Source: a virus
IMG/VR virus record: IMGVR_UViG_3300046003_002208
Span: 1 to 20,866 of that record
Reading direction: 5' to 3' (one strand)
DNA: 20,866 nucleotides
The position numbers and the translations under genes are program-made. This document shows positions 14,131 through 20,866 of the stretch, piece by piece. Every line of letters starts with the position of its first letter. Position 1 is the first letter of the stretch. Below the pieces are notes generated by a model. That model was not told where the DNA came from. It was given only the letters and a program-made list of their open reading frames with translations, and ran no database searches.

Positions 14131-16028
14131 TAGATGCCACCGTAGTCGTTAGGGTTCCAAACAAACCCTGGGCTACTTGATGAGCTTAGGTCACTATAAC
14201 TGGTGCCAAGTCCAGTTCGTGCTTTGAAGTAGAATGTTCCTTCAATAGGTAAGCTGACAATGTCAGTAACTGTGCTGCCAGGTGTAAAGCCGCCAGTTGA
14301 ACTATAGTCATTGGCAAAGTAAACAAACCCACCTGTTGATGTTGTTGAATACCACCATTGTAATTCATCAGGTGCTGAGCTGGTAGGACTGATAGTGCTG
14401 CTTAATGTAAAGCTAGGTGTAGTTGTAGAGATAATAGCTGGGATAGGAGCACTTGGTGCTGGCAGTGTTGCCGAGCCACCAAATGTAGGAATGCCACTTC
14501 CAGGAGTGTCCGCTGAATCTACTAATATCTCATCAGCGTAGATAGTTGAGTCGTATTCTAGTGCAGTAACTTCAACTGTGATAGAACCTTCTTCACCTTC
14601 AATCTCACGAAGTTTAGATATGCGGAATAGCTTGTCAGTAAATCCATATACATTATTAGTGACCTTGACAACATCGCCAGCTTCACACTGAATAGCCGAA
14701 TAGTCAGCACGGAATGTAATGATCTTATCCACACGACTTTGCTTTAGTTCGATTAGACCGATACGGGCTGCGTGTAGTGCGTTGTTGACCATTTCTAATC
14801 TCATACTGAGTGTGTTAGGTGGCTCTAGATCATTCATTTCACTTGGGTCAATGGCACCTTTGAAGTAGTCGTTCTGATCACGGATCTTACGGCTGGCAAA
14901 CTCAACTTCCAATTGATTGTATAGATCTTCTAAGTTGGTTGCTGTGATGCCCACTTCACCTAGTATGTTGTCATCATTGAACTCGAATGCGTTTTCAAGT
15001 TCTGTTTCAGTGGCAGCACGATTGTTCAACAGTTTCCACTGACCTTCACTGTAGTCAAATGTAGTCCAGGCTGATGCACCTTGACTGATCTTTTCGATAC
15101 TATTCTTTACAGTGTCACCTGTAGAAATAACACCATTGATTACATAACGAGCCTGTGTGCTGGTAGTGACGCCATCACTTTGAAACTGGTTAGGCGGGAT
15201 TTGATTGCTGTAATTGAATACACTAACCGTATTACTTGTGCTGATGCTGGTAGTGGTGTTGATCTGTTCAACAGGAATAGCTGCTCCGTATCGCTCCGAA
15301 GTCATGTAGTCATACCAAACAAGTGCTGGGTTGTTTAGTGTGTTGCTCAACTGAAATGTAATTTGTCCCAGTCCAGTTACGCCTTTCTCGCCATTGTAGT
15401 CGATTTGAACAACAGCAAACACAATATCATTAAGTTGATAATTTACATCACTTTCACCCAATAGTGTTCTAGCATTTTCAGTATTGCCTGTTGCCTGTGG
15501 TGGAAAGATCTGATCATAGCTGTTAGTGGATCCGTTATAGACACGCATACGAATAAGCCCATCGTAGTTGGTGTTGGTTGAACCTAATCCGTTTTGATCA
15601 ATACCACTGCGAACAATGTGACTTTCACCAGCATCGGGATCAAATACTAACTTCTGATCGTTCCAGTAGATGTCGCCGACTGAGAATACGCCTGTTTGTG
15701 TTTGCTCACTGATAGCCAACACATAGGTCATTGTTTTGTTTTCGTTTGATATACGAGCATCAGTCACTGTGCCCTTGGTATTGACTGTGCCATAGACTAC
15801 AGGTATTTTGTTGTTAGTTGCGGGTGGGAACTGAATACGCACACCTGGATCCTGTGCTGTTCCACCAGCACCTCCAGTTAGACCCAACAGTCTTGAAGTG
15901 GCCAAAGCCAATCCCACTGCCACAACTGAAGTAACGAATGCAACACCTGCTGCGCCCAATACCGCAGCACCGCCGATTCCTACGACTGCTGTAACAATGT
16001 AGCTTGCCGCAATAGTAAAGACAGCCAT
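14130..16028 (-). CDS. Tail tip/central hub protein, gpJ-like with gpI-like N-terminus
   Basis: A 632-residue protein that probably forms the central hub of the tail tip. Residues about 8-50 form two hydrophobic Ala/Gly/Val segments (AVVGIGGAAVLGAAGVAF), as in the membrane-like region of lambda gpI. The rest follows gpJ-type order. IPVVYGTVNTKGTVTDARIS lies near residue 75, NPALVWYDYMTSERYGAAIP near 231 (family form NPAwvlyDllt..RYG), and ARIGLIELKQSRVDKIITF followed by CEAGDVVKVTNNVYGF lies around 430-470. Residues about 545-632 look like a fibronectin III-type repeat. It is about half the length of lambda gpJ, so receptor binding is probably handled by the separate adhesins downstream. AAGGAATAATT precedes the ATG, and the stop codon lies in a terminator hairpin. 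Confidence 0.85.
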   Translation of the reverse strand: MAVFTIAASYIVTAVVGIGGAAVLGAAGVAFVTSVVAVGLALATSRLLGLTGGAGGTAQDPGVRIQFPPATNNKIPVVYGTVNTKGTVTDARISNENKTMTYVLAISEQTQTGVFSVGDIYWNDQKLVFDPDAGESHIVRSGIDQNGLGSTNTNYDGLIRMRVYNGSTNSYDQIFPPQATGNTENARTLLGESDVNYQLNDIVFAVVQIDYNGEKGVTGLGQITFQLSNTLNNPALVWYDYMTSERYGAAIPVEQINTTTSISTSNTVSVFNYSNQIPPNQFQSDGVTTSTQARYVINGVISTGDTVKNSIEKISQGASAWTTFDYSEGQWKLLNNRAATETELENAFEFNDDNILGEVGITATNLEDLYNQLEVEFASRKIRDQNDYFKGAIDPSEMNDLEPPNTLSMRLEMVNNALHAARIGLIELKQSRVDKIITFRADYSAIQCEAGDVVKVTNNVYGFTDKLFRISKLREIEGEEGSITVEVTALEYDSTIYADEILVDSADTPGSGIPTFGGSATLPAPSAPIPAIISTTTPSFTLSSTISPTSSAPDELQWWYSTTSTGGFVYFANDYSSTGGFTPGSTVTDIVSLPIEGTFYFKARTGLGTSYSDLSSSSSPGFVWNPNDYGGI

Positions 16029-16030
16029 AA

Positions 16031-16483
16031 TTATTCCTTAATATAAGTTCGTTCTGTGCATCTAAAGCCACGACGCTCTAGATCACAGGCTTCAGTTGAT
16101 GTCATCATACTGGTAAAATAAACATTGATCTTACCCTGCTGTTTGAGTTCATCACCTTTTAGGCAGTATTGCTTGAACAATCTACCGCCTATTGTTGATT
16201 TTCTTTTTTCGGGAACCACATACCAAATCAATTCACGCAGTTGAGTTATCTTAGGATTCCACATGTTGGGTTCTTTAATGGCAATTAGTATTCCCACTGG
16301 TTCTTCATCATCAAATGCCAACCACACATAACCATTTTGTAGGAATGTGAATGCTAACTTGCCCAGGTGCTCAACATCTCTGCTGGCGTCTAATGCTTGA
16401 TTATAACTGGTGTCAGTGAGGAAACGCTGCATCAACTTGATCATATGTCTTGCATCCATAAGTGTATGTGCCTGCTTGATCAT
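16031..16483 (-). CDS. GNAT-type N-acetyltransferase in the tail tip cassette
   Basis: The 150 residues follow the GNAT order: an N-terminal helix pair with basic residues, strands around YVWLAFDDEEPVGILIAI (beta 2-3, residues about 52-69), then RELIWYVVPEKRKSTIGGRL. The last stretch corresponds to motif A, where acetyl-CoA pyrophosphate binds (R/Q-x-x-G-x-G/A; here RKSTIGG). A terminal Glu-rich helix and strand include ACDLERRGFRCTERTY, matching the late GNAT helix with an aromatic C-terminal strand. In lambda the gene between L and I/J is K, a peptidase, so this enzyme takes its place. The substrate is unknown; it could be a virion protein or a host target. The start overlaps the gpL-like stop as ATGA. 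Confidence 0.72.
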   Translation of the reverse strand: MIKQAHTLMDARHMIKLMQRFLTDTSYNQALDASRDVEHLGKLAFTFLQNGYVWLAFDDEEPVGILIAIKEPNMWNPKITQLRELIWYVVPEKRKSTIGGRLFKQYCLKGDELKQQGKINVYFTSMMTSTEACDLERRGFRCTERTYIKE

Positions 16484-17127
16484 GCGCCGTCTCCACTGTT
16501 AAACACTGGTGTTGATCCGCCTGTCGGTGCCGGAGCTGAGTAAGGTTTGCCGAAGTCAAATTGACTGTCTGCCAATGCCTTCACACGATACATTCCTGTG
16601 TCACCCGGATACCAAAACTGTTGATCAGCGTCATTAGTTCTGCGTCCAGTGTACTTCTTTTCCATAATGGCGTGAATACTTGAACATTGAATACCAACAG
16701 TGTTGCTGGTTAACTTGTTGTCCTGATCCCAGTTTTCACTTAGATTATAATTGCTGATGTAGCCACTAAAGCGTAGATATACCTGTGTGGCATCATAGTT
16801 GCCTGTAGTGGGATCAAAGAATGCACGATAGATCTGTATCTTGCCACCTTTGATATTGCTGTTCAACACAATGCTCATATAGTTAGGACTACCATCATCT
16901 GGTGGCAATCCACTCAACTGAATAGCAATCTGATTGTTGGTTATCTTTAGGTCATCCTGCATTTCACTCATGCCCATAAAGTTGCCCAGCTGCGAATAGG
17001 TGTTGCCGTTATAGACAACAGGACTATAGGCGTTGCTGATATAGTAGGTAGTAGTGTTAATGGTTATGTCAATCAACAGACAGTGTTTAATGTCTGGATT
17101 TGATAACGCTGGGATACTTGTGGTCAT
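16480..17127 (-). CDS. Minor tail protein, gpL/DUF2163-like
   Basis: This 215-residue protein is likely part of the tail tip complex that closes the tube below the tape measure. The key evidence lies around residues 155-185: KKYTGRRTNDADQQFWYPGD and then TGMYRVKALAD...FDFGK. Many phage tail assembly proteins of the gpL/DUF2163 kind have a comparable GRRT..DQ..FPGDkGm segment near the C-terminus. In lambda-type gpL this region can bind an iron-sulfur cluster, but here the region contains no obvious four-cysteine set, so cluster binding is not supported. The last 25 residues are Pro/Gly/Ser rich. Overlaps of four bases with both neighbours suggest translational coupling. Confidence 0.7.
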   Translation of the reverse strand: MTTSIPALSNPDIKHCLLIDITINTTTYYISNAYSPVVYNGNTYSQLGNFMGMSEMQDDLKITNNQIAIQLSGLPPDDGSPNYMSIVLNSNIKGGKIQIYRAFFDPTTGNYDATQVYLRFSGYISNYNLSENWDQDNKLTSNTVGIQCSSIHAIMEKKYTGRRTNDADQQFWYPGDTGMYRVKALADSQFDFGKPYSAPAPTGGSTPVFNSGDGA

Positions 17128-17771
17128 ACGATTCTCTCAATCAGTTCGAAGTTGCCTGTGTATTGAACAAGTTGCATAGGCGTCAGTTGATAAGTTGGTA
17201 ATCCACTGACAACTACTCGCCAAGTGCAACTGTTGGCAACATCAAGTCCTTGACCTACTAGGTTAACACCTTCACTGGTTATGACATTTCTGTGCAGTGA
17301 AACATTAGTAGTAGTACTAGAACCTCGTGTGCAAGTTTCTGCCACTGTGTAAGGATAACGACTATTCTCTGGTTGAATGTAATCACCCTTGGCAAATATC
17401 ACTGTGCTGCTAGTCACTATTGGCAAGGTAGTCAACGTGAATGTATCTGTGCCCACTGCGTGGATTGTCATTGCTGCTAAGTTAGCGGTGCTTAAGCCCC
17501 CTTGATATGCAGTAATGTAATTCATGTTAGTTGTATTGCTAAGTTTGATTGTGTATTCTTCAACACGGTCACCACCGTCAATGACTTCAATCAGATCACG
17601 ACTGTCTGCCCATTTAAGGTAAGCTGGTGGTGTCACTGTAAACTTCCACGGCTGAGCACTGGCACGCTCTGCTGTCTTAATACGTTGGCTACGGCTGATT
17701 GTTTGACCCACAACACGACGGCGGTCGATCTCAATAACTTGTGCCTTGTCTATAATTGTCTGTAATGACAT
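17124..17771 (-). CDS. Minor tail protein directly after the tape measure (gpM position)
   Basis: A 215-residue protein lies between the tape measure and a gpL-like gene, where lambda encodes the distal tail protein gpM. It is mostly predicted beta structure, rich in Thr, Val and Ser. It starts with a basic stretch (EIDRRRVVGQTISRSQRIKT) that includes QTISRSQRI, a phrase I associate with minor tail proteins that begin by reorienting on the tube end. The C-terminus is YTGNFELIERIV. AGGAG precedes the ATG. It shares its first base with the tape measure stop and overlaps the next gene as ATGA. No Pfam family was recognised from sight. The role in the tail tip baseplate is inferred from position. 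Confidence 0.65.
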   Translation of the reverse strand: MSLQTIIDKAQVIEIDRRRVVGQTISRSQRIKTAERASAQPWKFTVTPPAYLKWADSRDLIEVIDGGDRVEEYTIKLSNTTNMNYITAYQGGLSTANLAAMTIHAVGTDTFTLTTLPIVTSSTVIFAKGDYIQPENSRYPYTVAETCTRGSSTTTNVSLHRNVITSEGVNLVGQGLDVANSCTWRVVVSGLPTYQLTPMQLVQYTGNFELIERIV

Positions 17772-19987
17772 TATCTGCTCCTAGTTGGTTGGCTTCTACG
17801 GCCCTGTTCTGTCACAGCATAGATGAAACTTGGATCCTTAGCAACCAAGCTACGGAAACTGCTGGCATCTACTGCCTGTATGTTATAGTTGACCACTGTC
17901 TGTCCGCCACCCATACTGCTTGAGTTTTGTCCACTGCCCTTCAATGCTGAGTTGCTGATTATCTTACCTGCTGATTGTGGCACAAACATTTCAGGACCAC
18001 GTTCGCCTACTATGATAGGTGTTGCACCCTGCACTGGACCACCGTTGGCCATACCGAACAAGCTGCCTAACGGTCCACCAATAGCAGCCACAATGGCACG
18101 GCGAACTGCGATACGGATTAGGTCAGCGATGATACTGTTGGCTAAGTCTTTGAAACTTAACTTGCCAGTTTGTGCAAATTTAACAAATGCATCTTCCATA
18201 CCGCCGGTAAAGTTTTCGAAACTGTCAGCTATCTGTTTTCCAGTGTCCATTGCATTGTTCTTGAAGTCTTCAAATGATTCCTTTAATGGATCAACACCCA
18301 CAACCACTTCAATTTGTTTTTGTGCAATGTTTTTATAACCATTTGCAATTGCTGTAAGTCCATCTGCAAGTTCTTGGGCACGCTCCGGTGTTAATCCATC
18401 TTCACCGGCAAATGATTCAGAGAATGCACGACCTGCTTCTAATGCTGCTTTACGAGCATTTTCTTGAATTTTGGCAATTTGTTTTTCTAATGGATTTAAT
18501 CCTGCTAAACCTTGTTCAAAATCTAAATTTACACGCTGGTCGTTTATTCCACGCAGAATATCACCCAACTGTGATTGACTTGAGATTTGACGATCAATTT
18601 CAGAGACAATTCTTTTTAATGTATCTTCTTGTTGTTGATATTCAAAATTTTGTTTTCTTGTTATCTCAAAGATATCTTGTTCGCTGGTCTTTAATCCTTC
18701 AAGTTCATCAATAGATTGTTGAATCAATACAAGTGTTTCTTTTTTGGCTGTGGCTTTTTTCGCTTCTAATGCGGCGATTTGATCACCATACTTCTTTTCA
18801 ATTTCTGCTGTGCCTTTGATCAATTCTTGTTCATATTCACTCTTACCTAATAATTCAACCTGCATGGTATAACGATCCATGTTGGCTTGACTTGCACGAC
18901 GATAACCAGCAGTCATATCATTGATAGTCTGCATTTCTTTAGCCAGTGCATCAGCAGCACGCTCAGCTTCTTTTCGACGTTGTTCTGCTTCACGCTTTAG
19001 ACGTTCTGGATCTGCTGCTCCGAATCCACCTGGTGCAGTTGCAGCACGATCAATGGCTTCTTGTGTTCTTCCTCTTGAAACACCAGCAGCAGGTGCCATT
19101 AGGCGACTCATTCTTTCTTCTTCAGTCTCTTGTCGTGTAATTAATGGAGTTCTCGGTTCAATGCCTAATAAACTACTCATGAATCCACGAAGACCTGGAC
19201 CAAGATAACTCTTTTGTCCTATATCTTCAAGTTTCTTTTCAATCCTATCTGCTTTTTCATAAGCAGTATCAATATCAAGTGCAAGTTGTCCAAAGAAACT
19301 TAATAATTTTCTTTCAAGACCATCACGCACACGATCAATAGCTTCGGCGTATTTGTCTAACTTTTGAATCTCAGCATCTTTAACAGGATCAGCAATGGCT
19401 TGTAGTTTAGTAAGATCAAGTTTAGTAATGTTCTTACCTAAAATATCCACTGCGGCAGCATATCTTTCACCGCTGAGATTGCCTGCTTGAAACTGTTTAG
19501 TTATATCGCGAAGTATTGCCTCAGTACTGCGAACTGCTCCGCCAGCATCAGTGACAAATACTCCTAATGTTCTAAAACTTTGTTGCAGTTTTTCATTACC
19601 ACCAGCAGCATCTTGCACATTCTGATTTAACTTAGCAGCAATTTGACCAAAATCATCAGCTTTACCGCCAGCTTCAATTACACTGGTTCTAAAGTTTAAC
19701 AGTGTTCCTTCCGCAATACCAGTTGCACCTGCGATGTCGCTGATGCTGGCAGCAAGATTGACTGCCTGTAGTCCCAATGCTGCAAACGCTCCGCCAGCGG
19801 CCCCAGCAGCCAAGCCAATAGGACCTAATTTGCTGAAGATGCCAGTTAGTGCATTGTTTAACGGACCAGTGCTGGCACCAAATTGAGCGACTTCATTGCT
19901 GAGATTTTCAATGCCCTTAGTAGCTTTGTCAATAGCAGCTTGTCCTTCTACCTTAAATCTTAATAAGAACTGTTCTATGGTTGCCAT
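17771..19987 (-). CDS. Tape measure protein, lambda gpH type
   Basis: At 738 residues this is the tape measure protein, which sets tail length and is delivered through the tube during infection. The N-terminus carries a hydrophobic Ala/Gly-rich segment (about residues 55-95, including PIGLAAGAAGGAFAAL). A long charged helical region spans roughly 330-560, with many Lys, Glu and Gln residues. About residues 590-643 match the lambda-type C-terminal domain (FAQTGKLSFKDLANSIIADL), followed by ANGGPVQGATPIIVGERGPE, typical of gpH-like proteins. It follows the chaperone pair, as expected. AAAGGA precedes the ATG. Its stop TAA overlaps the next start as TAATG. By the usual 1.5 angstrom per residue rule, the tail would be about 110 nm, if no processing occurs. 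Confidence 0.93.
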   Translation of the reverse strand: MATIEQFLLRFKVEGQAAIDKATKGIENLSNEVAQFGASTGPLNNALTGIFSKLGPIGLAAGAAGGAFAALGLQAVNLAASISDIAGATGIAEGTLLNFRTSVIEAGGKADDFGQIAAKLNQNVQDAAGGNEKLQQSFRTLGVFVTDAGGAVRSTEAILRDITKQFQAGNLSGERYAAAVDILGKNITKLDLTKLQAIADPVKDAEIQKLDKYAEAIDRVRDGLERKLLSFFGQLALDIDTAYEKADRIEKKLEDIGQKSYLGPGLRGFMSSLLGIEPRTPLITRQETEEERMSRLMAPAAGVSRGRTQEAIDRAATAPGGFGAADPERLKREAEQRRKEAERAADALAKEMQTINDMTAGYRRASQANMDRYTMQVELLGKSEYEQELIKGTAEIEKKYGDQIAALEAKKATAKKETLVLIQQSIDELEGLKTSEQDIFEITRKQNFEYQQQEDTLKRIVSEIDRQISSQSQLGDILRGINDQRVNLDFEQGLAGLNPLEKQIAKIQENARKAALEAGRAFSESFAGEDGLTPERAQELADGLTAIANGYKNIAQKQIEVVVGVDPLKESFEDFKNNAMDTGKQIADSFENFTGGMEDAFVKFAQTGKLSFKDLANSIIADLIRIAVRRAIVAAIGGPLGSLFGMANGGPVQGATPIIVGERGPEMFVPQSAGKIISNSALKGSGQNSSSMGGGQTVVNYNIQAVDASSFRSLVAKDPSFIYAVTEQGRRSQPTRSR

Positions 19988-19992
19988 AACCG

Positions 19993-20262
19993 TTATCCTT
20001 TACTTTGTTTCTTTACCCACTCTTGAATATATTCTTCAGTGGGCTTTGTCATACCGTCTCGAGCCTGGGGGCTATAACCTTCATCTAGTCTTCGGGCATA
20101 AGGATAAGTGGCTTCAATTGTGTCCTTGTTAAGAAAGGTATTGCGTTTAGCGTTGCCTGTCTTAAATGGAGTAATCTTTCGAAAGTGATTAAACCCTTCC
20201 TTAGCCATGGCTTCAGCAGTGATCTCTTTTTTGATCTGCTGCAACCTTAGATATATACTCAT
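19993..20262 (-). CDS. Small HK97 gp10-like tail completion or neck protein
   Basis: This 89-residue protein has the compact pattern of the HK97 gp10 family: a helical N-terminus, then TPFKTGNAKRNT (family form PvdTGnLr), a short strand, YPYARRLDEGYSP (family form YA..vE.G) and DGMTKPT close to the C-terminus (family form QPFlrPA). Members of this family act at the head-tail or tail-completion interface. The gene starts inside the ATGA overlap with the frameshifted chaperone and ends just before the tape measure gene. That is odd, because gp10-like genes normally precede the major tail protein gene. It is shorter than the usual 110-140 residues. A different small tail protein with a convergent motif is possible. 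Confidence 0.6.
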   Translation of the reverse strand: MSIYLRLQQIKKEITAEAMAKEGFNHFRKITPFKTGNAKRNTFLNKDTIEATYPYARRLDEGYSPQARDGMTKPTEEYIQEWVKKQSKG

Positions 20263-20791
20263 CCTTTTGTCCTTTTTACCAGTTCTTCAAGATCTTCAGT
20301 TTTGTAATTGTTTTCATTTTGAGGATCTTTACAATAATTTTCCCAAGTAGTCATCACATCCATAACCATGACATCGAATGTTGTGGCATGTTCTACTATC
20401 TCACTAGGTAGTTTGCGATAGTGTCTTGCCAGCGTTCCGATTGTTATTAGTTTTGATGTGTCCCAGCTTCCTTCACTGACTTCTTGGTCCCGGACTTTCC
20501 CAGGTTGTCATTGATCCTCACTAAAACTGCCAGTGTAAGATCTAGTGGCAACACTTCATCATCGGAAATGGCTTTGCTGCCATCTTCTTTGAGAATAATT
20601 TTACGGATTGTTGCCATTAATTGATCGCTGCTAGATTCCTTTTGATATCTGTAGAAATCAAAGTAGGTGTCAAGATCAATGTGATCCTTCATCCAGAATT
20701 TAACAGCCTCGCCATAGTTTTCAACGATGTCTGCATCGTCAATGGCTATTTCAAGTAGTTGGGGTTTCTTTACGAAATTTGTGATGTTCAT
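20259..20791 (-). CDS. Tail assembly chaperone fusion by -1 frameshift, lambda gpGT-like
   Basis: If ribosomes slip back one base on GGGAAAG (20495-20501), the product continues from residue 99 for 78 more codons, giving 177 residues. The added part begins VRDQEVSEGSWDTSKL, includes LARHYRKLPSEIVEH, and ends ELVKRTKG. It has no stop codon until a TGA at 20259-20261, which overlaps the ATG of the next gene as ATGA. Without the shift, about 185 bases would be an unexplained gap in an otherwise gapless operon. The open frame, slippery site, length and overlap all agree. In lambda the T part recruits the tail tube protein to the G-coated tape measure. An AGGA lies 13 bases upstream of the heptamer and may act as an internal stimulatory site. 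I saw no convincing downstream stem-loop. Confidence 0.85.
20447..20791 (-). CDS. Tail assembly chaperone, lambda gpG-like (unshifted product)
   Basis: This 114-residue acidic, helical protein lies two genes upstream of the tape measure gene, where lambda has gpG. Proteins of this class coat the tape measure protein during tail tube assembly and are absent from the finished virion. The start ATG follows AAGGAAGAAAG, a good ribosome site, and overlaps the upstream stop as ATGA. Codons 98-99 (GGA AAG) sit inside the heptamer GGGAAAG, the same slippery sequence lambda uses in G-GT. The unshifted frame ends only 15 codons later with the tail SGTKKSVKEAGTHQN. No sequence family was recognised; the call rests on position and on the frameshift arrangement, which is very characteristic. 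Confidence 0.82.
   Translation of the reverse strand: MNITNFVKKPQLLEIAIDDADIVENYGEAVKFWMKDHIDLDTYFDFYRYQKESSSDQLMATIRKIILKEDGSKAISDDEVLPLDLTLAVLVRINDNLGKSGTKKSVKEAGTHQN
20495..20501 (-). promoter_or_regulatory. -1 programmed frameshift site GGGAAAG
   Basis: On the minus strand the heptamer reads G GGA AAG in the zero frame, the X XXY YYZ pattern that allows tandem P- and A-site slippage. It is identical to the lambda G-GT slippery sequence. It lies at codons 98-99 of the chaperone gene, with 15 zero-frame codons left before the stop and 78 open codons in the -1 frame. Confidence 0.85.
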
Positions 20792-20865
20792 CTTTCTTCC
20801 TTTTTATCTTTAATGATGTGTAGAACTGCAAGTGCAAACTTGAGTCTACTGTTAATCTTGTCATC
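20788..20865 (-). CDS. C-terminus of an unidentified gene upstream of the tail chaperone (partial)
   Basis: An open frame enters from the right edge and codes for 25 residues, starting DDKINSRLKF and ending IIKDKKEER, before a TGA. That stop overlaps the ATG of the next gene as ATGA, the junction type used throughout this window. In lambda-type tails this place holds a minor or major tail protein gene or a short gene next to one. Too little is visible to name it. A second frame is also open across this stretch, so the assignment rests mainly on the stop/start overlap. Confidence 0.45.
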   Translation of the reverse strand, partial: DDKINSRLKFALAVLHIIKDKKEER

Positions 20866-20866
20866 T

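Noticed and set aside
17889-18338. 149-codon plus-strand open frame opposite the tape measure gene
   Set aside because: No ribosome site or promoter; it mirrors the codon pattern of the Ala/Gly-rich tape measure C-terminus.
18921-19208. 95-codon plus-strand open frame opposite the tape measure gene
   Set aside because: Composition follows the complementary strand of the tape measure's Glu/Arg/Ala helices; no start signals.

Overview
This window looks like the tail and distal-tail part of a tailed phage genome, probably a large marine-type siphovirus or a metagenome-assembled relative. Every confident protein gene lies on the minus strand, so transcription runs from right to left. Genes are tightly packed, many with ATGA, TAATG or GTGA stop/start overlaps. 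No integrase, replication gene, tRNA or host gene is visible. The host cannot be named from this sequence.

Right end (about 20866-14130): a lambda-like long, probably non-contractile tail cassette. In order it holds the end of an upstream gene, a gpG-like tail assembly chaperone, and a gpT-like extension reached by -1 frameshifting at a GGGAAAG heptamer (20495-20501). Then come a small HK97 gp10-like tail completion protein, a lambda gpH-type tape measure protein, two minor tail proteins (the second resembling gpL-type proteins), a GNAT-type acetyltransferase where lambda has gpK, and a tail tip protein combining gpI-like and gpJ-like parts. This unit ends in a strong hairpin overlapping the tip gene's stop codon.

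Middle (14100-4474): adhesion proteins. A 1435-residue protein with Ig-like segments and a 170-residue stand-alone paralogue of its N-terminal module are each preceded by a T4-late-type TATAAATA box. The stand-alone gene is followed by a 150-residue fibre-associated protein, a 1147-residue collagen-like tail fibre with three Gly-X-Y blocks, and a LamG/concanavalin-like protein overlapping the fibre stop by one base.

Left part (4477-1): small accessory genes. They include two tandem paralogous 67-69-residue proteins, a coiled-coil protein with one membrane segment (XhlA/holin-accessory-like), a zinc-ribbon protein, a 249-residue unknown whose coding sequence holds a GC-rich nested palindrome, two HNH-type homing endonuclease-like genes, and several small hypotheticals. 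Between 3325 and 3545 lies a possible stand-alone small RNA gene with its own sigma70-like promoter and a strong intrinsic terminator.

The regulatory signals suggest several separate late transcription units. TATAAATA-type boxes occur upstream of the 14001, 9594 and 3173 genes, with weaker versions before 2167 and 1726. Terminator-like hairpins lie at 14105-14130, 9665-9698 and 3325-3354. T4-type late promoters beside a lambda-type tail cassette are an unusual pairing. The phage may carry a gp55-like late sigma factor outside the window.
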